DNA of 64,000 nt from Ramazzottius varieornatus (GCA_001949185.1 BDGG01000004.1:2164278-2228277), one strand, 5' to 3'; positions 11,637 through 24,885 are shown, numbered from the stretch's first letter. Notes: a model not told the origin generated them from the letters alone. Program-made: numbers and translations.

Positions 11637-14600
11637 AACGTCTTGAGAGAGAGAGATCGACGTCTCGATCGTGTGGTAACGCTTCAGCGAGGTTCGATCG
11701 TCAAACCAGCGTTGACTGTCACCAGACGCCAGTATTCAATGTCTCAAGCCGCCCTCAAGCTTTGGTTGCGGAAACAACGACGCTCAAGACGGAAACCGGT
11801 TCCCGCCTGTTCGCGCCCGAACTTTAGCAGCCGTCGAAAGGTCACATCTGCATAATTCCTCCGCATCAATCTACAAAGAAACACAACATACAGGTTTATC
11901 CAGCTAAAACCAAGAATGTTCAAGTCTCAAGAAATTCTTCCGTTTTTTAACAGAATACCATAGATAAGAACCGAAAAATATCAATATTTCGGTACACGTT
12001 TTTGGGCATAAGAAGCCAGACCCAGTAGCGAAATATTCTAATCAACGATACGAGGTAATCCAGTGCTCATACTATAAGAAAAAGTCCAAGTGTGCTGGCG
12101 AAATACAATGGAAGAAAACGCCCAGTTGAATATGAATGCATGTCACAACCGCGTAACAGTTCAAGCGAAGAAAAGTATTGGGCAACAGAAAATCAACGGC
12201 GCGGCATATCGAAAAGAGCAGGAAGGGTATTTATGACGGCAAAGTCAAAGACAAGCAACGGATGACTTTGGGCTGTCAAGCAGACATTTTTCGTCACGGT
12301 GAATTTGCCGATTTTTGAAAGTACAGATAGCAGCTCGGAGAAACGTTTGGCTTGCACGACTGTAATAAGCGAGTATACACTCTCATGCACAATATAATAT
12401 TCTACTGGGCGATTAGGGTTGAGAAAGCGATGCACCAGTTGGTATATTACGCTTTGCTAGTCCTTAAGTTTAAGGAAAGAAGGATCGTATAGAAGAAGGA
12501 AACAACCAATCCTTGCCTTTGATGTACGGCCGTAAACGGTGGAAGGACGAAAAGACGCTGTGTATGATGCAAAACATCTGCACCTCCCTCTTTTCTTCAT
12601 CCTCCTTTTTAATGAGTTTGGTTGGAATATTAGAGCGAGCAGTAACCCCAACATGTTTCTTCCCTACCGTTTCTCTCTTCTTGATCTGCCAACCATGGAC
12701 GACTTTGATCGAATCCTCAAGCCTTATTATTAATGCAGACGGTACTTTAAAATTAAACGACTCCATCATCCATACGATCACCAGCGCTCAAAGTATACTC
12801 CATACCCATATTACAGATGGAAAATACCAGATAGGGAACGCCAGGAAGTAGCTGCCACCTGGATATTAGGCGAATATACAAGCTCTATATGAACCGGGGC
12901 AAATGGACTGAACTAGGTCGCTTTCGCAGGTGGCGCACGCTATCGGCCAGCAACAACAAGAATGTGCGCCACTTGAAAGAACGAACTGGTTTAAATCCTA
13001 TACCCAGCCACCATACTGAGAAAATGACAGGGAGAAAAGAATGAACACCATAAGCCAGCTTTCATTCAGCTTCGATATGCCTTTGTTCAGGAAGCTTACC
13101 AAATTCAAAAACAGTAGAAATCACTTCGAAAATTCAACACGAAATACTGCGAAATTGCAGTGACGTCATTCGAAGACCCACTGCAGAGCAAGTCCATCCA
13201 GGCCTCGAACTAAAGACGATGGAAGCAATGTCCTTTAATCTGAAGCTGCCGACCCGGAAAAAGTCCTAACCTAATTGGCAACATCAACATAGGGTGGGTT
13301 CCTTAGCCTTGCGAGTACTGCATGTGGCCTCTATATTGACCTTTGAACACCATATCGCGATCCGCAATTCGCGAATGCTTTGCATTTCTTGAGACTGCAC
13401 CCTGTGTTTGAGCTATGTTCCATCAACCTGGAAACGGACGCCAAATTTCTAGAGTTGACTAACCTCATTATCAATGTCCTATCTTTTTGCGGAAACAAAA
13501 TGCAACATCACGTTAATTAGGTCAAGATATGACTTTCCCAATAGATAACCGCTACATACGGTACGCCTTTCTATATGCCTTCTCGAAATGAAATTACCCT
13601 ATAGGCTCAAGAAAAACTTTCTAATCTGTACATAATAGCATCAATGGTTGCCGACAAATTTATTCGAAACTTCGAACAGCGGTCCTCGAACCGATGTTCG
13701 AAGTAAGCAACAGATGTAAGGAACCAAGTCTAATATGGAGATAGCTACTCGAAAGGTTGCCGAGTACTTGCCTTGGAGGGAAACTCGAAAGGATGGTCCG
13801 ACCGCAGTGGAACGTGTTGTTGGTTCGAACAAGGTGAAGAAGAGCACCACGACGAGCAACGATGAAGCAATAACAGCAGAAATCACGTATGCACAGAAGA
13901 GCGGAAGGGAGTTGTTGGCTATTCCGCACGTAACGTGCCAAGAAGTGAAAGCTAAGAAGTGAAGCGCGATATTCCGCCGTACGAGCTCGATTTCTAAGCC
14001 TTTCTTGATGGACAGCCAAACAAATGTGGCCCCATTTCTAAACAACGAGATCACACGATGGTGAAGGCAAACAATGACTACTTTCGATAAGGAACAGCCC
14101 AGCCACTCGTATTACATGCTGCAAAGACTCATAAAGCATGCGTGAGAGCGATCGTAACCACCGTTAAGTTATCCACCGTTAAGAAGGGACCGTATGACAT
14201 CCAAACAACGCACGGCATCGTTCCATTAGACAGCAGGTGTTGCGATAAACGTACGCGATGACGAACTGGACCAAGGTCCACACACCCTCACTTCCTCCGG
14301 TGTGCTCCGCTGCAGACTTCGCTGTTTATCAAGTCCTCCCTGAGAACCTAACGCTCAACAGACCGCAGTTTCTCTGTTTGATCAAAGGTTGACATAAAGG
14401 TAAGACGGAATAAGTTACGAGTTCGCAGGGTGATTTAAATGTTAGCTCAAGGACCTTAAGTTTGAACAAAGAATTCACAGAGGGTTTGTGATAAAACAAA
14501 GAGTGCTGCTTTGGCAGAGAGCTCAGAGAGAAAGAGTTCTAAACTTTATGGCGAGCTTTGCATGGGAGACGTTAGATAGGCACTTCCTCTTGATTGACAT

Positions 14601-15399
14601 AAACTGTACTGACGCAGGTGCGGTCTCGTAGCTCCTACTTGCAGTCTTAGACTCTTTACTACGCGGCGAACCCAACGTAACAGATTCAACGTTGCGCTGA
14701 AGAATGCAACTGGTCATAAAACTTCGATGCTCGATCAAGTCATGCAGGACGTTTAACTGCCTGACGAACCTCCGTTATGAAACGCAAGGAAGAAATGGGG
14801 CCGCCTTGGCTATCACGGCTTTGGTCGTAAACTTGCTACGCTTCGACAGTGAAAACCCGACCAGCGCATTGTACAGGAGCAACAAACGTTTAAGTTAGAG
14901 GGGAGAATCTTTCGGGTCTTTCGCTAAAGATTCGGGTCACTACCGTCCATCTAGAAGTGGAATAAGGCGGCTTTGAAATCGGGAAACTGTCAGAGAACCC
15001 GCAGCGTAATCCACAAGACTTGTTTCTTGCGGTTTACAGCAAGGCTGAATATTTTCAAACCGCGCCATATGCGTAAACATCCTTTTATCCAGAAGGATAC
15101 TGCCTGGAAGAAAGGGAAAGGCAAGCAAGCAGTGGGGCGTACAGGAGGAAAGCCGATGGCTTGTGTCAACTTTGAAGCAATCGTCGTGATCATCTGATCG
15201 CTGCAACTCAATCCTGTCAGCGATCACGAGCTGAAGGTTCCTACTTAAGCCCTGCGTCAAGACAAGTCCACACATGTCGGCACATAGGGACATTCTCCAA
15301 TTAGAGTGTGCTTTGCAGGTAAAAGACGGCAAACATGCATTTGGGTCTGCGGTTAAGTGAGCGTGAAGGAAAACACCAACGCAACGTCGCTCTCTTCCT

Positions 15400-15428
15400 T
15401 CTCCTCCTCCTCCTCCTCCTCCTCCTCC
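15400..15428. repeat. (CTC)n trinucleotide microsatellite
   Basis: An uninterrupted CTC/GAG trinucleotide tract of about nine units lies in the gene-poor region. No open frame of note spans it. Confidence 0.9.
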
Positions 15429-17814
15429 CTCAAAGTTATAGTACCTGACAAGACGAGCGATCGATGCTGATGGCTCAGTTTATTTCCCATTCCGCTCCGT
15501 CGCCTCTCCTTCCTAGAATAATAATATCACAAACTGTAAGATGAGGCACTTTACATATCGATTTCCCTAAGGTAAGAGGTCGAGGAAGGTGCGGCAAGAC
15601 ACAAGGACCGTAAGGGAAGAAAGCCTTCACATCTGTCGACCTAGCTGCCATATGAGTGCCCGAAGAATGGCGCTTATATTCAAGCGCTCGAGGCAAGCGA
15701 AGCTTTTAGCCATAAACCTGATTTAGCTCTTCGTGTCTCTATTCTGCCGGCACCAACACGCAATAGTTTCAAATTGACTCTAAAATGCTACTTAATGGAG
15801 GGAGATGTGACGGTGATTGCTCTTGTTTGCAAGATCAAAAATGAAGAAACGTTGCCGAAACGTTAAAGGGACTTTCCTCAAAGTGGCGCTCGTCGGTAAA
15901 GTCTACTCCAACAAGCACTTTACCCGACCCAAACATGTCCGTTGAATGCATAGGCCTCTTAATCGTGCACTACGGAAAAAGACTTAAAAAGGATGCCACT
16001 TTAAGCGATTTCCGCTCATAAGCCACTCTTCTTCATCTCTTTCTCTCCTACCTCTTAAAACTAGTCCGAACCTGCAAAAGGTGCATCGATTAGTTCGCGA
16101 CCTATACCGCGGCAAGTCATGTACAAATTACGTAGAACCACTTTCGCGCACAACACTACGGCTAACTCAGTCCCAGCGCACTGGAACAGGCTTTCCTTGT
16201 TTTGGACTTGGGATTTTGCTTTAACAGAAAGGTTTGCTTTAACAGATAATTTTCGCCATTTGAGCTTATTATTTCACATGTGAAGTTCGCTATACTGAAA
16301 CGCCGTAATATATTCATTCCATTCCCTGTCGGTGGCGCCACCGTCTTAGCGGACTTGTAAGATAACTCTGGCACTCTGTTGGGCTCGCACGGTTATTTCC
16401 GTTTGAGATCGTGATATATTCAAGAGGGAAGATCCCAGGAAGGCCGTCCTCATACAATGGCTCTTGGAGTTTACAATGGTCCGCCAAGGCAATGCCAAAG
16501 ATCAAGCGGCGTAGCCTGTGTTGGACGGTTATGCGATCCGCCATATTTGTTCACTTTAGGCCGCCCGAAGAAGAAAGCCACATCCTACAGAGCCAGCCAG
16601 CCCACTCCATACTCAAGACTGTCTTCAATAACGTGATGAAAATGTAAAATTAATACCATTTGGATATTCATCTGCTGAAGAAGGTGGCCTTGACAGGTCG
16701 TAAGGCAAGGCACAATGAAGGGTTACGACAAAGTCATAATATCCATGACGCTCGATTCTGTCATTTCTTCTCTTTCGTAACATCATTTCTATAAAGCATG
16801 ATGGCTTATCGACTGTCTACTTGAGCTTCCTTGTCAGGCTATTCCCTTCCATCAGCCCCAGTTAAAAAGCGATTTTAAGCGCCTCGTTTGTGCGGCAACA
16901 CGACTTGCACTCAATAAATATGCGCCTTTCTCTGGCCATCTAAAGACTTTTAAATCAGTCGGAGGCCTTCTGCACTAAGGTCGCTAACGATCAGAAGCAC
17001 TAAGCGCATCTCTGCATAATTTATCACCTCGCTGGTCGCGTTTACGACACCAGAGACACAAACATGGTGTTCGAGACAGCTCAAGCATGCAAATAAACTA
17101 CCGGGCAGTACTTCCTTCTCGACCCAACGTTTGGCCACCCTCTCATAAAAGTGCGAAGGTGCAAGAAAAGCTCACAAGGATCTTCCGCCGTTGCTGACGG
17201 TTGAACTTAAAGACAACAACATAATTTTGTTAAGCGGAAAGTCGCCCGCTGGAAGTCCCCACATGCATGTCCTGTTTATTAGGCAAAGTGTCGTTGAAGC
17301 AACATCGGCAAAACTATCAAAGACTACTCAAGGCGTTCTGGCATGCTTGTCTGACACGCAATCACAATGAAATTTCTGTATAAGCGTTACATGCTCAAGA
17401 TTAAGTAGACCCGTTAACCTAAGAGCACTGTCGGGGGATTGGCACAAGAAGTACTACTTCAAACCTCCCTGGAGGCCTCCCGCCATCCCAAGAATTGCAC
17501 ATACGTCACGCCATATGTCATTCATTTCATCCCCACCATTCCCTCATAACCCATAAGGCCAAGACGTTCCGCCTAATTCCTTCTTAATCTATGCCAGCGG
17601 AATCACATCAACTGGCAAGAAGGAACACCACGTTGCCCGCTCCATACCAGCCTAACGAAGACCTTCCGGGGCCCATTGCGAAGAAGGTCTCCATAGGATT
17701 TCGGACGTTCAAAGAAAGATCAGCTTGCCAAACTCGCGCCCTGTGTGAAGCGGGGAAGCGTGGCATCATTTGGAACAGGATACACAAAATCTGTCAGTCT
17801 AGCCGAAGCCAGTA

Positions 17815-17847
17815 CAGAAGAGTGTAACCATTGGTTACACTCTTCTG
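17815..17847. repeat. 33-bp palindrome with 16-nt arms
   Basis: CAGAAGAGTGTAACCA at 17815-17830 is followed by a single T and then its exact reverse complement TGGTTACACTCTTCTG to 17847. The arms pair perfectly, so the sequence can form a hairpin or cruciform. Nothing adjacent explains it: there is no gene end and no visible transposon. Confidence 0.9.
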
Positions 17848-19343
17848 ATACTAACCATGGCTGACAAGCGGGCAGGAAATCATTTTTGCCGCGCAAATCA
17901 CGACAAGTTAACACGCACAGGCCTTATCAAAGAACAACCCAAGATCTCAACGACGTTTTTTTGTCACATACCTAGAGGAAGAGAGGCGGCTTGTGAGTGA
18001 GGCGAAGGAGACAGCGGGTGCCGACGAACGTCTTGAGATGTCTCAAAGACGATCGATGTGGTGACAGGCGTTGGTTGGTCCGCTGGGTCGCTCGATCTGT
18101 AAGGAGACAAACTTTAGAGCGTTTCAAGACGGTGAGCGCACAGAGAAAGAAACGCTACTGGTAAAAGACAGAGCTGTTGTAACAAGCATTGCGGTACTCC
18201 GCCGACCGATAAGAGTCACAAGACAGTTTGCTAATGCCACTTAAACGGCACATCAACGTCGATCACAAGTATTCATAGGCTAGTTCTCAAGCAAGTTTTT
18301 TAGTCGTACGTAAAGCGTCACTGCTGGCCCCGCCCAACCGCAGAAAACGATCGATGAAGTTATTGCATTTCATCTGGAGCGACAAGTGGTGGTCAATGCT
18401 TACGCATCGTATCTGTGACTTTCTGACCGCCCATCGGGAACTCGAAAAGGCATTCAAAAAACCATGCTATGAGTTTGTTCAGAATTAAAATTCAAATCCA
18501 ACTCGAAACAGGTTTAATCTGCAATTGCTCCCATAGATTCGCGTGTATACGTATCGAATTCCTCGATCGTACTGGATGGCTTGGTTCGGCAAAGGAACTC
18601 AGGAGACGTAAATTCGAAGATAAATTGAAAGGCATGCCGCACATAAGACTCGGTCACAGAAAATGGGTTCTACAAAATGAAAGGCAGGAAATACGCGGCC
18701 ACATGAATTCAAGCAGTTCTTGCGCCGCATACCATGAAAAATGGCACATTTAATTTCGGTATTTTCTCCTGAGGGACCCACCGCGAAAAGAAATCTTGAG
18801 TTTTGCGTGACGGCAAACGCTGGTTGCTTTGAAATATGGCTTAATGAAATTCTTGATTTCCGCCATATGCCGAATGAATAGCATCTTATGTCGTGGGCGA
18901 CGTCATAAAGGTGAGTCGCCATACACAATAGGTTAGGAAGAAAACCAACTCACCGGATGTAATCTTTTTTCTAATCACTCTCCTTTGGCCATGCAGCGCC
19001 TCCTGGAAATGATAAAAAAGCACTCCAAGTTTCCTCGCACGTTCGATACTCTCTTACAGTGAACAATTCAAGTGTATACACGTCTAATCAAAATGCGGAG
19101 CACACGGAGAGAGCGACAACAATATATTCATGTTTATAACCTGAGTCATAAAGCAATATCGGCCACATAAGCGATCATGCCTTTCACTGTCTCTAAATAA
19201 ATGAATAACGTGCGTGGAATTTCCTCCCGGCTTATCATACTACAGAGACGACGCACCAGCGGAAAGGGACGAGAAGGAAGTGGATGCGGGAACAGTCAGC
19301 TAGCCCCTTTCATGACGTCTTCCTTTGTTCCCTCTGGACGGTT

Positions 19344-19361
19344 TGCAGCAGCAGCAGCAGC
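19344..19361. repeat. Short CAG trinucleotide repeat
   Basis: Six GCA/CAG units in non-coding sequence. A frame across it would give a short Gln or Ser run, but no supported exon surrounds it. Confidence 0.7.
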
Positions 19362-22300
19362 TTCTCAGCTCTAACTTTACAGTCGCACATGTCCAGACTT
19401 CATTGTCAACACCTGCTCTATATCTACTGCATTTCCATTGCTTGCTTTCCCTCTGTTTCTTCCCCTTTCTCTTCCCGACGATCAGCGCAAGCCTGCAACC
19501 AGATCTGCTGGACAGCTCAGCCTGACCTCGACCCCGCTACTTGAGGTCAGCTAGCTGGCTTAAAATCCACAGAGACGGGAGAAAAATCGTGCTGGATCAT
19601 GGCAACGAGGAAGCACAAGATGGACGGGTGCCTTTGGCGTCTGAATGATTTCTAAATTGTCTGGAATATGCTTTGGCCAAAGTGACGTTTACCGCAGTAT
19701 GCTCTTCCTGTAAAACGGTTTACGGCTTTAATACGCACGGAAGCGACAAGAAAATACCAAGAAACGATATCCCGAAAAGTGGGCAACTGGGCTTGAACTC
19801 ATATTCTAAGGATCAATGTCATATCCAATTCGCGACACAAGGAGGAGGAAGGATGAGGTTCCCATCAATTCGGTCATATGTCTCAATCCATAAAGCCATT
19901 CATCATGCTCCATCTTAACTTATTCCTCTCATTGCGTTTATTTTGAGAGCGAGAAACTTGTCGCCTTCCTCGTTATACGTTATAAATACTGGGTATCGAC
20001 CCATTGTGCAAGAGACCCCCTACGACTATCCAAGACAAACTCGATCAAGCATATTATATTTTCATACGCCCAAAAGACATTATTTTTTCAAGCCTTGAGA
20101 GGCTCCTTGTGAAAAGGCTGCCATACAGGATCGGTTCTTTGCAGTCTGGTTGTGGCAATACGTCATCCAACGCGATAGTTCTGCACTAATGAAGCAACAA
20201 AGATCAAAAGTGCAACAAACTGATCGTTAATTTAAACTGTCCTTACTTCCTTCTCAAGAACTTACGGCAAATCTTCTGGTGCAACGAGCAGTTCTCACGG
20301 GCTACGCCCCAGATTATAAATACAAACATTTTTCCTTTAGTTCTCGAAGCATATATGTAGCGGCTACCCATTGCTGTCCTGTGGAAAGATTTGGCTTGTA
20401 CCACAGAAGGCAACGCCCTCAAAAGGTCTCGGAGTTGAGCTAGATACGACATATATTTATTAGCCCCACTTGAATGGTGAAGGAAGGATCTTCAAATCAT
20501 ACATCTTGCTATGAAGCCTCCCACAGATATTGACGAGAAGATTATAGGTTGAAAGCGGACGCGGCCAGAAGAAAATTTCGTTACGTGGCTCGTAAACCAT
20601 CCACACGTTGACGTAAGGCATGTCATCATTCATATCGAAGCAGGAAGAAGCTTCACCTGGAAGGAGTAGCAGACAAAATTTAACGTCAGACGGTGGACCA
20701 GGAGCAGATGCAAGCTTTAAATCATGCTCGTCGAGTGACACATGAGGAAGGAATCGGTAGACACAGCCAACTACTTTGAGTAACTATTGCGCTTCCCTCG
20801 TCTGACTCACTCATCATTGCGGGATACAGATGGGAAATACGACCTCGGAATCAAGTAGGTAGGCGACACACTCGAGCGAGAATATTTCTCTTCTTTCGAA
20901 AAATAACAGCAGGTGATAACGACGTACATGTAAACGAAAACACCGCGACAAAGTACAGAGAAGATAACTTGTTTCCTGATCGATTTACAGCGAGAAGTAG
21001 TTTTTTACGAATAATTTTGGGATGTGCAAGCTCGAAAAAAATATTCATCATCCTTCCTGTCTACCCTTTCATGCTTCATCGGAAGTATGCTTCCACATAA
21101 AGCTACGGAGTGACTTAATAAGCAAAGAGAGCAGCTTGCAATAAGCGTCAGCTTGCAGGGTGCCAAGTACTTCACTGCAAAGATCATGAGAACGTCTTGA
21201 AACAGACATGAGAGCATCATGGAAAACACAAGAAACACTTAATCCTTGTCGAAGATTGTGACTTTACAGCACGATCATAAGCACACCTCTTGACCCGTAG
21301 GAATAAAAAACCTGTACGATCGCTAGTCGTGCAGTTCCTAGGCTTATAGCAAGACTTCAGCTGTTAGAACTCAAACCGCCTTCGAAAACGTGCGAATTTC
21401 CGGTAAGAGGTACTCCAAGCCCTGCAGCTTTCCTCAACGATCTCTCCTTCACTTTGAAGCTCTGACAAGCTTATTACGTCTAGCTTTCATCTGCCTCTGC
21501 ACGAGAAAACAACGATGAACGTCTTCCAGGAGGTCAGGCTTCTGAGCCGTTAACTGGAACAACAAGAAGGTTGACTGACAGCGCCCTCTGGTGCGACCAT
21601 TGTTCTCCGTCGAGCCTTGCAAACTTCCCAGGGGAAAAGTGTTGGGTTGCGAGATGGGGTCGGGCAGGATTGCAGTATCGTTCTGACTTGACGGTCAGCT
21701 GAACCCCGGAAGAAACCCCAAAGCTGAATGCTGAAGGACAAAAGATTTGTTCAGCAATGCTAATGTGATTCGTTGTTGATTCGGACAGGCAATGTTATCT
21801 GAGCATTGCCACAAGTAGGATTTGCAGAATGGTCAGAATGTATTCCGAGTGAGTTTGCCGTTTGATTCTCGCTTATGGTTGATTGTTACAGCATTCACGC
21901 ATTTAGTATTGCCTTCACATTCCTGTTCGTGGTTTTAAGCGGCGGAAATTTGATTTGGTAGCCACAAGCCTGTCAACAGTAATAATTTATGAAAATCTGG
22001 AAAATACTTCGGACAGAGTGCAGGAGGATCTGAAAAATTAAGGCTAAAAAATGCAAACAGCACAGGGCCAGAAAAGGCGAGACAAAATTAAGGAGATAAC
22101 AATTACCAACAACAAAAGCTCCAGAAAAGAAGCGAATAAGATTACATAAAAAAAAAACTGGTAATCGGCCACCGAGACCGCAAAGACGGTTCAGATTATT
22201 TAAACTGAGGAAACTGCAAAGATAACGAGGAATCTTGATTCAAGAGCCCAAGTGATAACAGGTTCAAAAGAGGTAAGACATTTCAAACAGAAAAAAAACA

Positions 22301-22386
22301 TATTTGGCTGAATTCCAGCTTGGTTGTTTGGTTCAGTCAGTACTGGTTTCCGGTTCAGGATTTCTCAAACTAATTTTTAAAGACCA

Positions 22387-23161
22387 TTATTTGTCTTTCC
22401 ACGCTGTTTTCTTGGAGTATGTCCGCACGAATGCTATGGCCTTTACGCGACTGCCGCTCCTGCCTGCTTCTGCCTTGATGAGAAACTTTTTGGTTTTCTT
22501 CGTTGGTAGACCGAGATCGTCGTTTCCGCATTCTTCGCCTTCTAGGGGTGGGACATCATCTTCGTCTAACGCCGTGGCTTCTGCCTCGAAGCAGTTCTCC
22601 AGGTGCTTGACGAGTAGATTATTTCGATCGTCGGGCAGTTCTGGGTAACCCTTCCGCTGCTGGCCGGTCATGAGGTTCGTCATGGCAGTATTGATGTAGT
22701 TGACGAAGTCTTTCTTGGGAATAGTTCCCTGGTCCATGAGGAACTCGTCTTCCAGGAAAACTGGAAAACGAGCATCAAGGTGAGATTGTAGGGCTTTCAT
22801 TGTTGGACAGGAAGATAAAGGCCTTGGTGAAAGACAATGGCCACCAGATGGGANNNNNNNNNNNNNNNNNNNNNNNNNNNNNNNNNNNNNNNNNNNNNNN
22901 NNNTCTTTCACCAAGGCCATTCTCTACGTTTCCCTTACTTTCAACATCGTGTCGATGAGTTGGGTTCAGTGTAGGTTGATCAGCTGGGATGACCAACTCG
23001 TCAACTGACTCTTCCAGAGGAATACCTTCCAGATCAGGCGTGACACGCTGGCTTCGAACGCTCTCAGCATGTCGTAGTCCTTTCTCAGCCGCTCTCTTCA
23101 GCCTCTTCCTCACGGTATCTGGTTTCGGATCATCAACAACGGTGAATCTTTTGGGCGTCAT
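22387..23161 (-). CDS. Unrecognised basic protein, intron interrupted by assembly gap
   Basis: I do not recognise this protein. Exon 1 starts at ATG 23161 (MTPKRFTVVDDPKPDTVRKR, followed by the basic LKRAAEKG) and runs to about 22912, where CTTG|GTGAAAGA offers a donor. Exon 2 follows a pyrimidine-rich acceptor ending TTTTCCAG at about 22760; it begins FLEDEFLMDQGTIPKKDFVN and continues YINTAMTNLM. It ends near 22387 after a basic tail (TKKTKKFLIKAEAGRSGS). A phase-1 join gives NGLVFLEDEF. An acidic stretch (DEDDVPPLEGEECGNDD) precedes the tail. Lys/Arg content and the TKKTKKF motif suggest a nuclear protein, but that is inference. The 50-N gap falls wholly in the inferred intron, so the coding sequence may be complete at about 205 residues. 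Confidence 0.55.
22854..22903. other. Assembly gap (50 N) with inverted flanks
   Basis: Exactly 50 N, a usual placeholder for an unsized gap. GGCCTTGGTGAAAGA at 22820-22834 reappears as its reverse complement at 22904-22918, right at the right edge of the gap. The gap is therefore flanked by a 15-nt inverted repeat, consistent with a hairpin that blocked assembly or with a scaffold-join artefact. Confidence 0.95.
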
Positions 23162-24764
23162 CTTCGCATAGAAAATCTGAGGGAGAAAAAGGAAGCAGTT
23201 TAAAACAAAAGTAACTCACCTAGTCAAGGCTACAAACAGGAGTATCAATCAAACATAAGCGTGCGACGTAGCCAATCAACCAGATAGCAGCAAAGGACAA
23301 TCAAACGAAGGCCAACTGACGGATACCTGACGTAAGCCGATACGTCATGGCACATTGACACGTCATGGCGGTGGGGCGTGATTAAGAACCCCAAGGCTGA
23401 ATGCTGATTGGGTGCTTCAGTGGTGAATCCTGTGCCACCAGGCAAACAAATCCTCCGTGATGACGGCACATGTTTCACGTGACTGATAGCAATCACTAAT
23501 CAAACCTTCTCAAATGCTGAAACAAAAACTCCTGCAGGAATAAATGCTTAATCCTTGAGAAATGCTCAACCAACGTGAATCCTTTTTCACCTTGTGCTCA
23601 GCATTCCTCGGGGATTCTGAGCATTCATTTGGAGATTGCCGACGACCCCATAACCCATGGGTTCTGAAGACTTTTGAGTCAGTATCCTGGCAGGCTGGCA
23701 CTGTCTTTCAACTGGCAGCGAGTAAGAAAGTTACTTGCGATCCAGAGGTTGAGACTCGCATTGTTGAGTTTAGTAAGTCGGATTAGCACAGTGGCCACCC
23801 AATCAGATCAGACGATGGAGGCGGACATGAACGCACTGAACCAACTATGCTATGCAAATTCCTGATCGGTGCTTAGCGCTTGCAGCCCACTAAGCCCTGT
23901 TCAGTTAAAGAGTGGTTAGCGGCCTGGTCATGTTCCACCGTGGGCATTGACTACAATGTAGCAGCCATGATCCAACTTGAATCCGTGAACTTTACCTGTC
24001 GTCTACTTTACGGCATCTTTTGACTTTTTCCGACTGGCAAGTTTCGAATTTCTACCTCACAGTCGCAGACTCACTGGAAATTTCCTTTTGCTTGTTGTCA
24101 CGATCGTTTCATCGACCCAGCCACAGTAGACAACTCGTACATGAAACGCAGAGCCATAGCAGACTAGAAACCCAGCTCGGAATTCGACCCCGCGTTGAAG
24201 AAAACGTGGCTAGCAGCTTTGGACATGATTCGCAACCAGAGTTCGGAAGACAAAAGCGCTTTCGTTTGGGATGTAGAATATAGCGTCAAGACTACAGCTG
24301 AAACTGCAGTTTCCAAAATACTCCAGTCTGCGATTAAAACTACAGTTAAACCCACCGTTGATGTCAGCGTACTGGACGTGCGCGCAAAGCTACTGTTGAC
24401 GGTGCCGTTAAATGTGGCTTTGTAAGAGCTGCTCATCTATACGACTGTAGGTTCAACTGTGGCGTTGGCTATTTTCTTCATTTTCTATGAACTGTAGCTT
24501 TTAACTGTAGCTCTGTTTCCGCAACCTTTTAGTAGTTCGACTTCTCACACTCTGACTTTAATTGTAGCTTTGTGTACAGAGCTTTAACTGCCTCTTTAAC
24601 CGCTGGTTCGCGACTGCCGTTGTACGTACGTTGCACTACGCTAATCCGAGCCTGGCATAACGGGTCGCAACCTCTGCGTGTTTGGTGTAGCTGGTGGGCG
24701 GAGTCTGATTGCTGTGCTGATTCAAAACAGTAAACTAATCCAGGCAAGTATCAACCTGACAAAC
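23162..24764. other. Non-coding interval with CTACAGTT-type degenerate repeats
   Basis: No gene is supported. Upstream of the unknown gene (23240-23300) are several CAATCAA/CCAATCA motifs. From 24290 to about 24610 variants of CTACAGTT occur on the left (for example ACTACAGCTGAAACTGCAG and AACTACAGTTAAAC), while the reverse-complement form AACTGTAGC occurs on the right (24470-24580). The segment is thus a loose inverted repeat. It could be a decayed foldback or MITE-type element; no terminal repeat or target duplication is clear. Confidence 0.4.
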
Positions 24765-24830
24765 GATAAACTAAATCGGCGAAATAAAATCCTGGAAGAC
24801 GCCACAGGAAGCGGAAGTGACGTCAAATTC
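24765..24830 (+). repeat. Left arm of 66-bp inverted repeat
   Basis: These 66 bp, starting GATAAACTAAATCGGCG and including CCTGGAAGACGCCACAGG, match the reverse complement of 25762-25827 at 63 of 66 positions by eye. The three differences are all G/A. The two arms enclose the Cys/His-rich gene at 24886-25575. Confidence 0.9.
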
Positions 24831-24885
24831 TTACATCGACATGACATGACCAACTGTACTAGAACAGTCTAAAATTTCACAGAAC

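Larger units (their letters stand above)
11637..22386. other. Gene-poor 10.7 kb upstream of Prospero
   Basis: I find no exon with recognisable homology here on either strand, in contrast to the dense remainder of the window. Open frames are short (up to about 137 codons) and look random. Contents noted: the GAGAGAGAGAT tract next to the Prospero start, a CTC microsatellite (15400-15428), a 33-bp near-perfect palindrome (17815-17847), CAG repeats (19344-19361) and A-rich stretches near 22150. Lying directly 5' of a developmental transcription factor, it could be its cis-regulatory domain. That is inference from position. A lineage-specific non-coding RNA cannot be excluded. Confidence 0.45.

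Noticed and set aside
12193-12435. Minus-strand 80-codon frame with protein-like composition
   Set aside because: It starts with GTG, has no splice context or homology, and lies in the gene-poor region; chance is the simplest explanation.
12927-12980. GTGGCGCAC ... GTGCGCCAC inverted repeat near 12927-12978
   Set aside because: Only 9-nt arms with a long loop; not distinctive enough to call a structure or element.
13820-13840. GGTTCGAAC as a possible tRNA B box
   Set aside because: No pairing T stem, acceptor stem or A box at the right distance.
13641-14054. Overlapping open frames on both strands (up to 137 codons)
   Set aside because: Both strands are open at once, no ATG-plus-homology support, and the hydrophobic runs look like random AT-rich sequence.
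20460-20741. Minus-strand 93-codon frame in the gene-poor region
   Set aside because: GTG start, no homology, no neighbouring exons in phase.
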